Below, piece after piece: positions 31,273 through 31,362 of a stretch of DNA of 31,362 nucleotides. Origin of the DNA: Nephromyces sp. MM_2019 (lineage: Eukaryota > Apicomplexa > Aconoidasida > Nephromycida). The stretch's first letter is position 1. Every line of letters begins with the position of its first letter. The translations under genes and the position numbers were made by a program. Below the pieces are notes generated by a model. The model made no database searches, was not told the DNA's origin, and was given only the letters and a program-made list of their open reading frames with translations. Where the stretch lies: assembly GCA_015657535.1 (NCBI GenBank), contig JADHZB010001843.1, positions 4,252-35,613 of the forward strand, read 5' to 3'.

Positions 31273-31362
<90 letters not shown>
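31273..31362. repeat. (CA)45 at the right edge
   Basis: A pure 90-base CA run that reaches the last base of the window, so its true length is unknown. Confidence 0.98.

Larger units (their letters stand above)
30434..31362. other. RRP45 3' flank; repeats only
   Basis: No gene seen. The region is T/G-rich and holds a minisatellite, a (TG)9 run near 31143-31161, and the terminal (CA)n. The long Cys/Val frames on the plus strand follow from the repeats. Confidence 0.75.

Overview
The window looks like nuclear DNA of an AT-rich protist. It has spliced protein genes with GT-AG introns, T-rich introns several hundred to about 1,700 bases long, no operons, long (TG)n/(CA)n microsatellites, and proteins rich in Ser, Asn and Lys. 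The gene set (an exosome ring subunit, an ankyrin protein, a multi-membrane-span protein with MORN-like motifs) fits an alveolate, perhaps an apicomplexan relative. That placement is inference; nothing here fixes the species.

Layout. (1) Minus strand, about 1.1-1.9 kb: an unrecognised gene whose large exon ends at a textbook GTAAGT donor. (2) Minus strand, 3.3-7.1 kb: a large membrane protein, rebuilt here from three exons joined in matching phase. It has a long disordered N-terminus, about five membrane spans, then MORN-like glycine motifs; its 3' end is not resolved. (3) 7.1-12.9 kb: the region between divergent genes, balanced in composition, with no convincing gene. (4) Plus strand, 12.9-18.1 kb and probably on to about 19.4 kb: an ankyrin-repeat protein with four well supported exons and up to three tentative ones. 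(5) 19.4-24.2 kb: intergenic, with several exon-like fragments that I cannot confirm and two roughly 64-base tandem repeats near its right end. (6) Plus strand, 24,234-30,433: a complete seven-exon gene for the exosome core subunit RRP45 (human EXOSC9), about 282 residues. Only about 14% of its span is exon, and its introns carry (TG)n and GA-rich repeats. (7) 30.4-31.4 kb: an 88-90-base minisatellite, then (CA)45 running off the end.

The genes do not form a pathway; they are neighbours. Only RRP45 has a firm function (RNA processing and decay by the exosome). The sequence both starts and ends inside CA repeats, so the window may be a contig broken at microsatellites. I found no CRISPR array, insertion sequence, tRNA or rRNA gene. 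I see no clear sign of a new biological system. The most useful results are the three rebuilt gene models, none of which is visible as a single reading frame.
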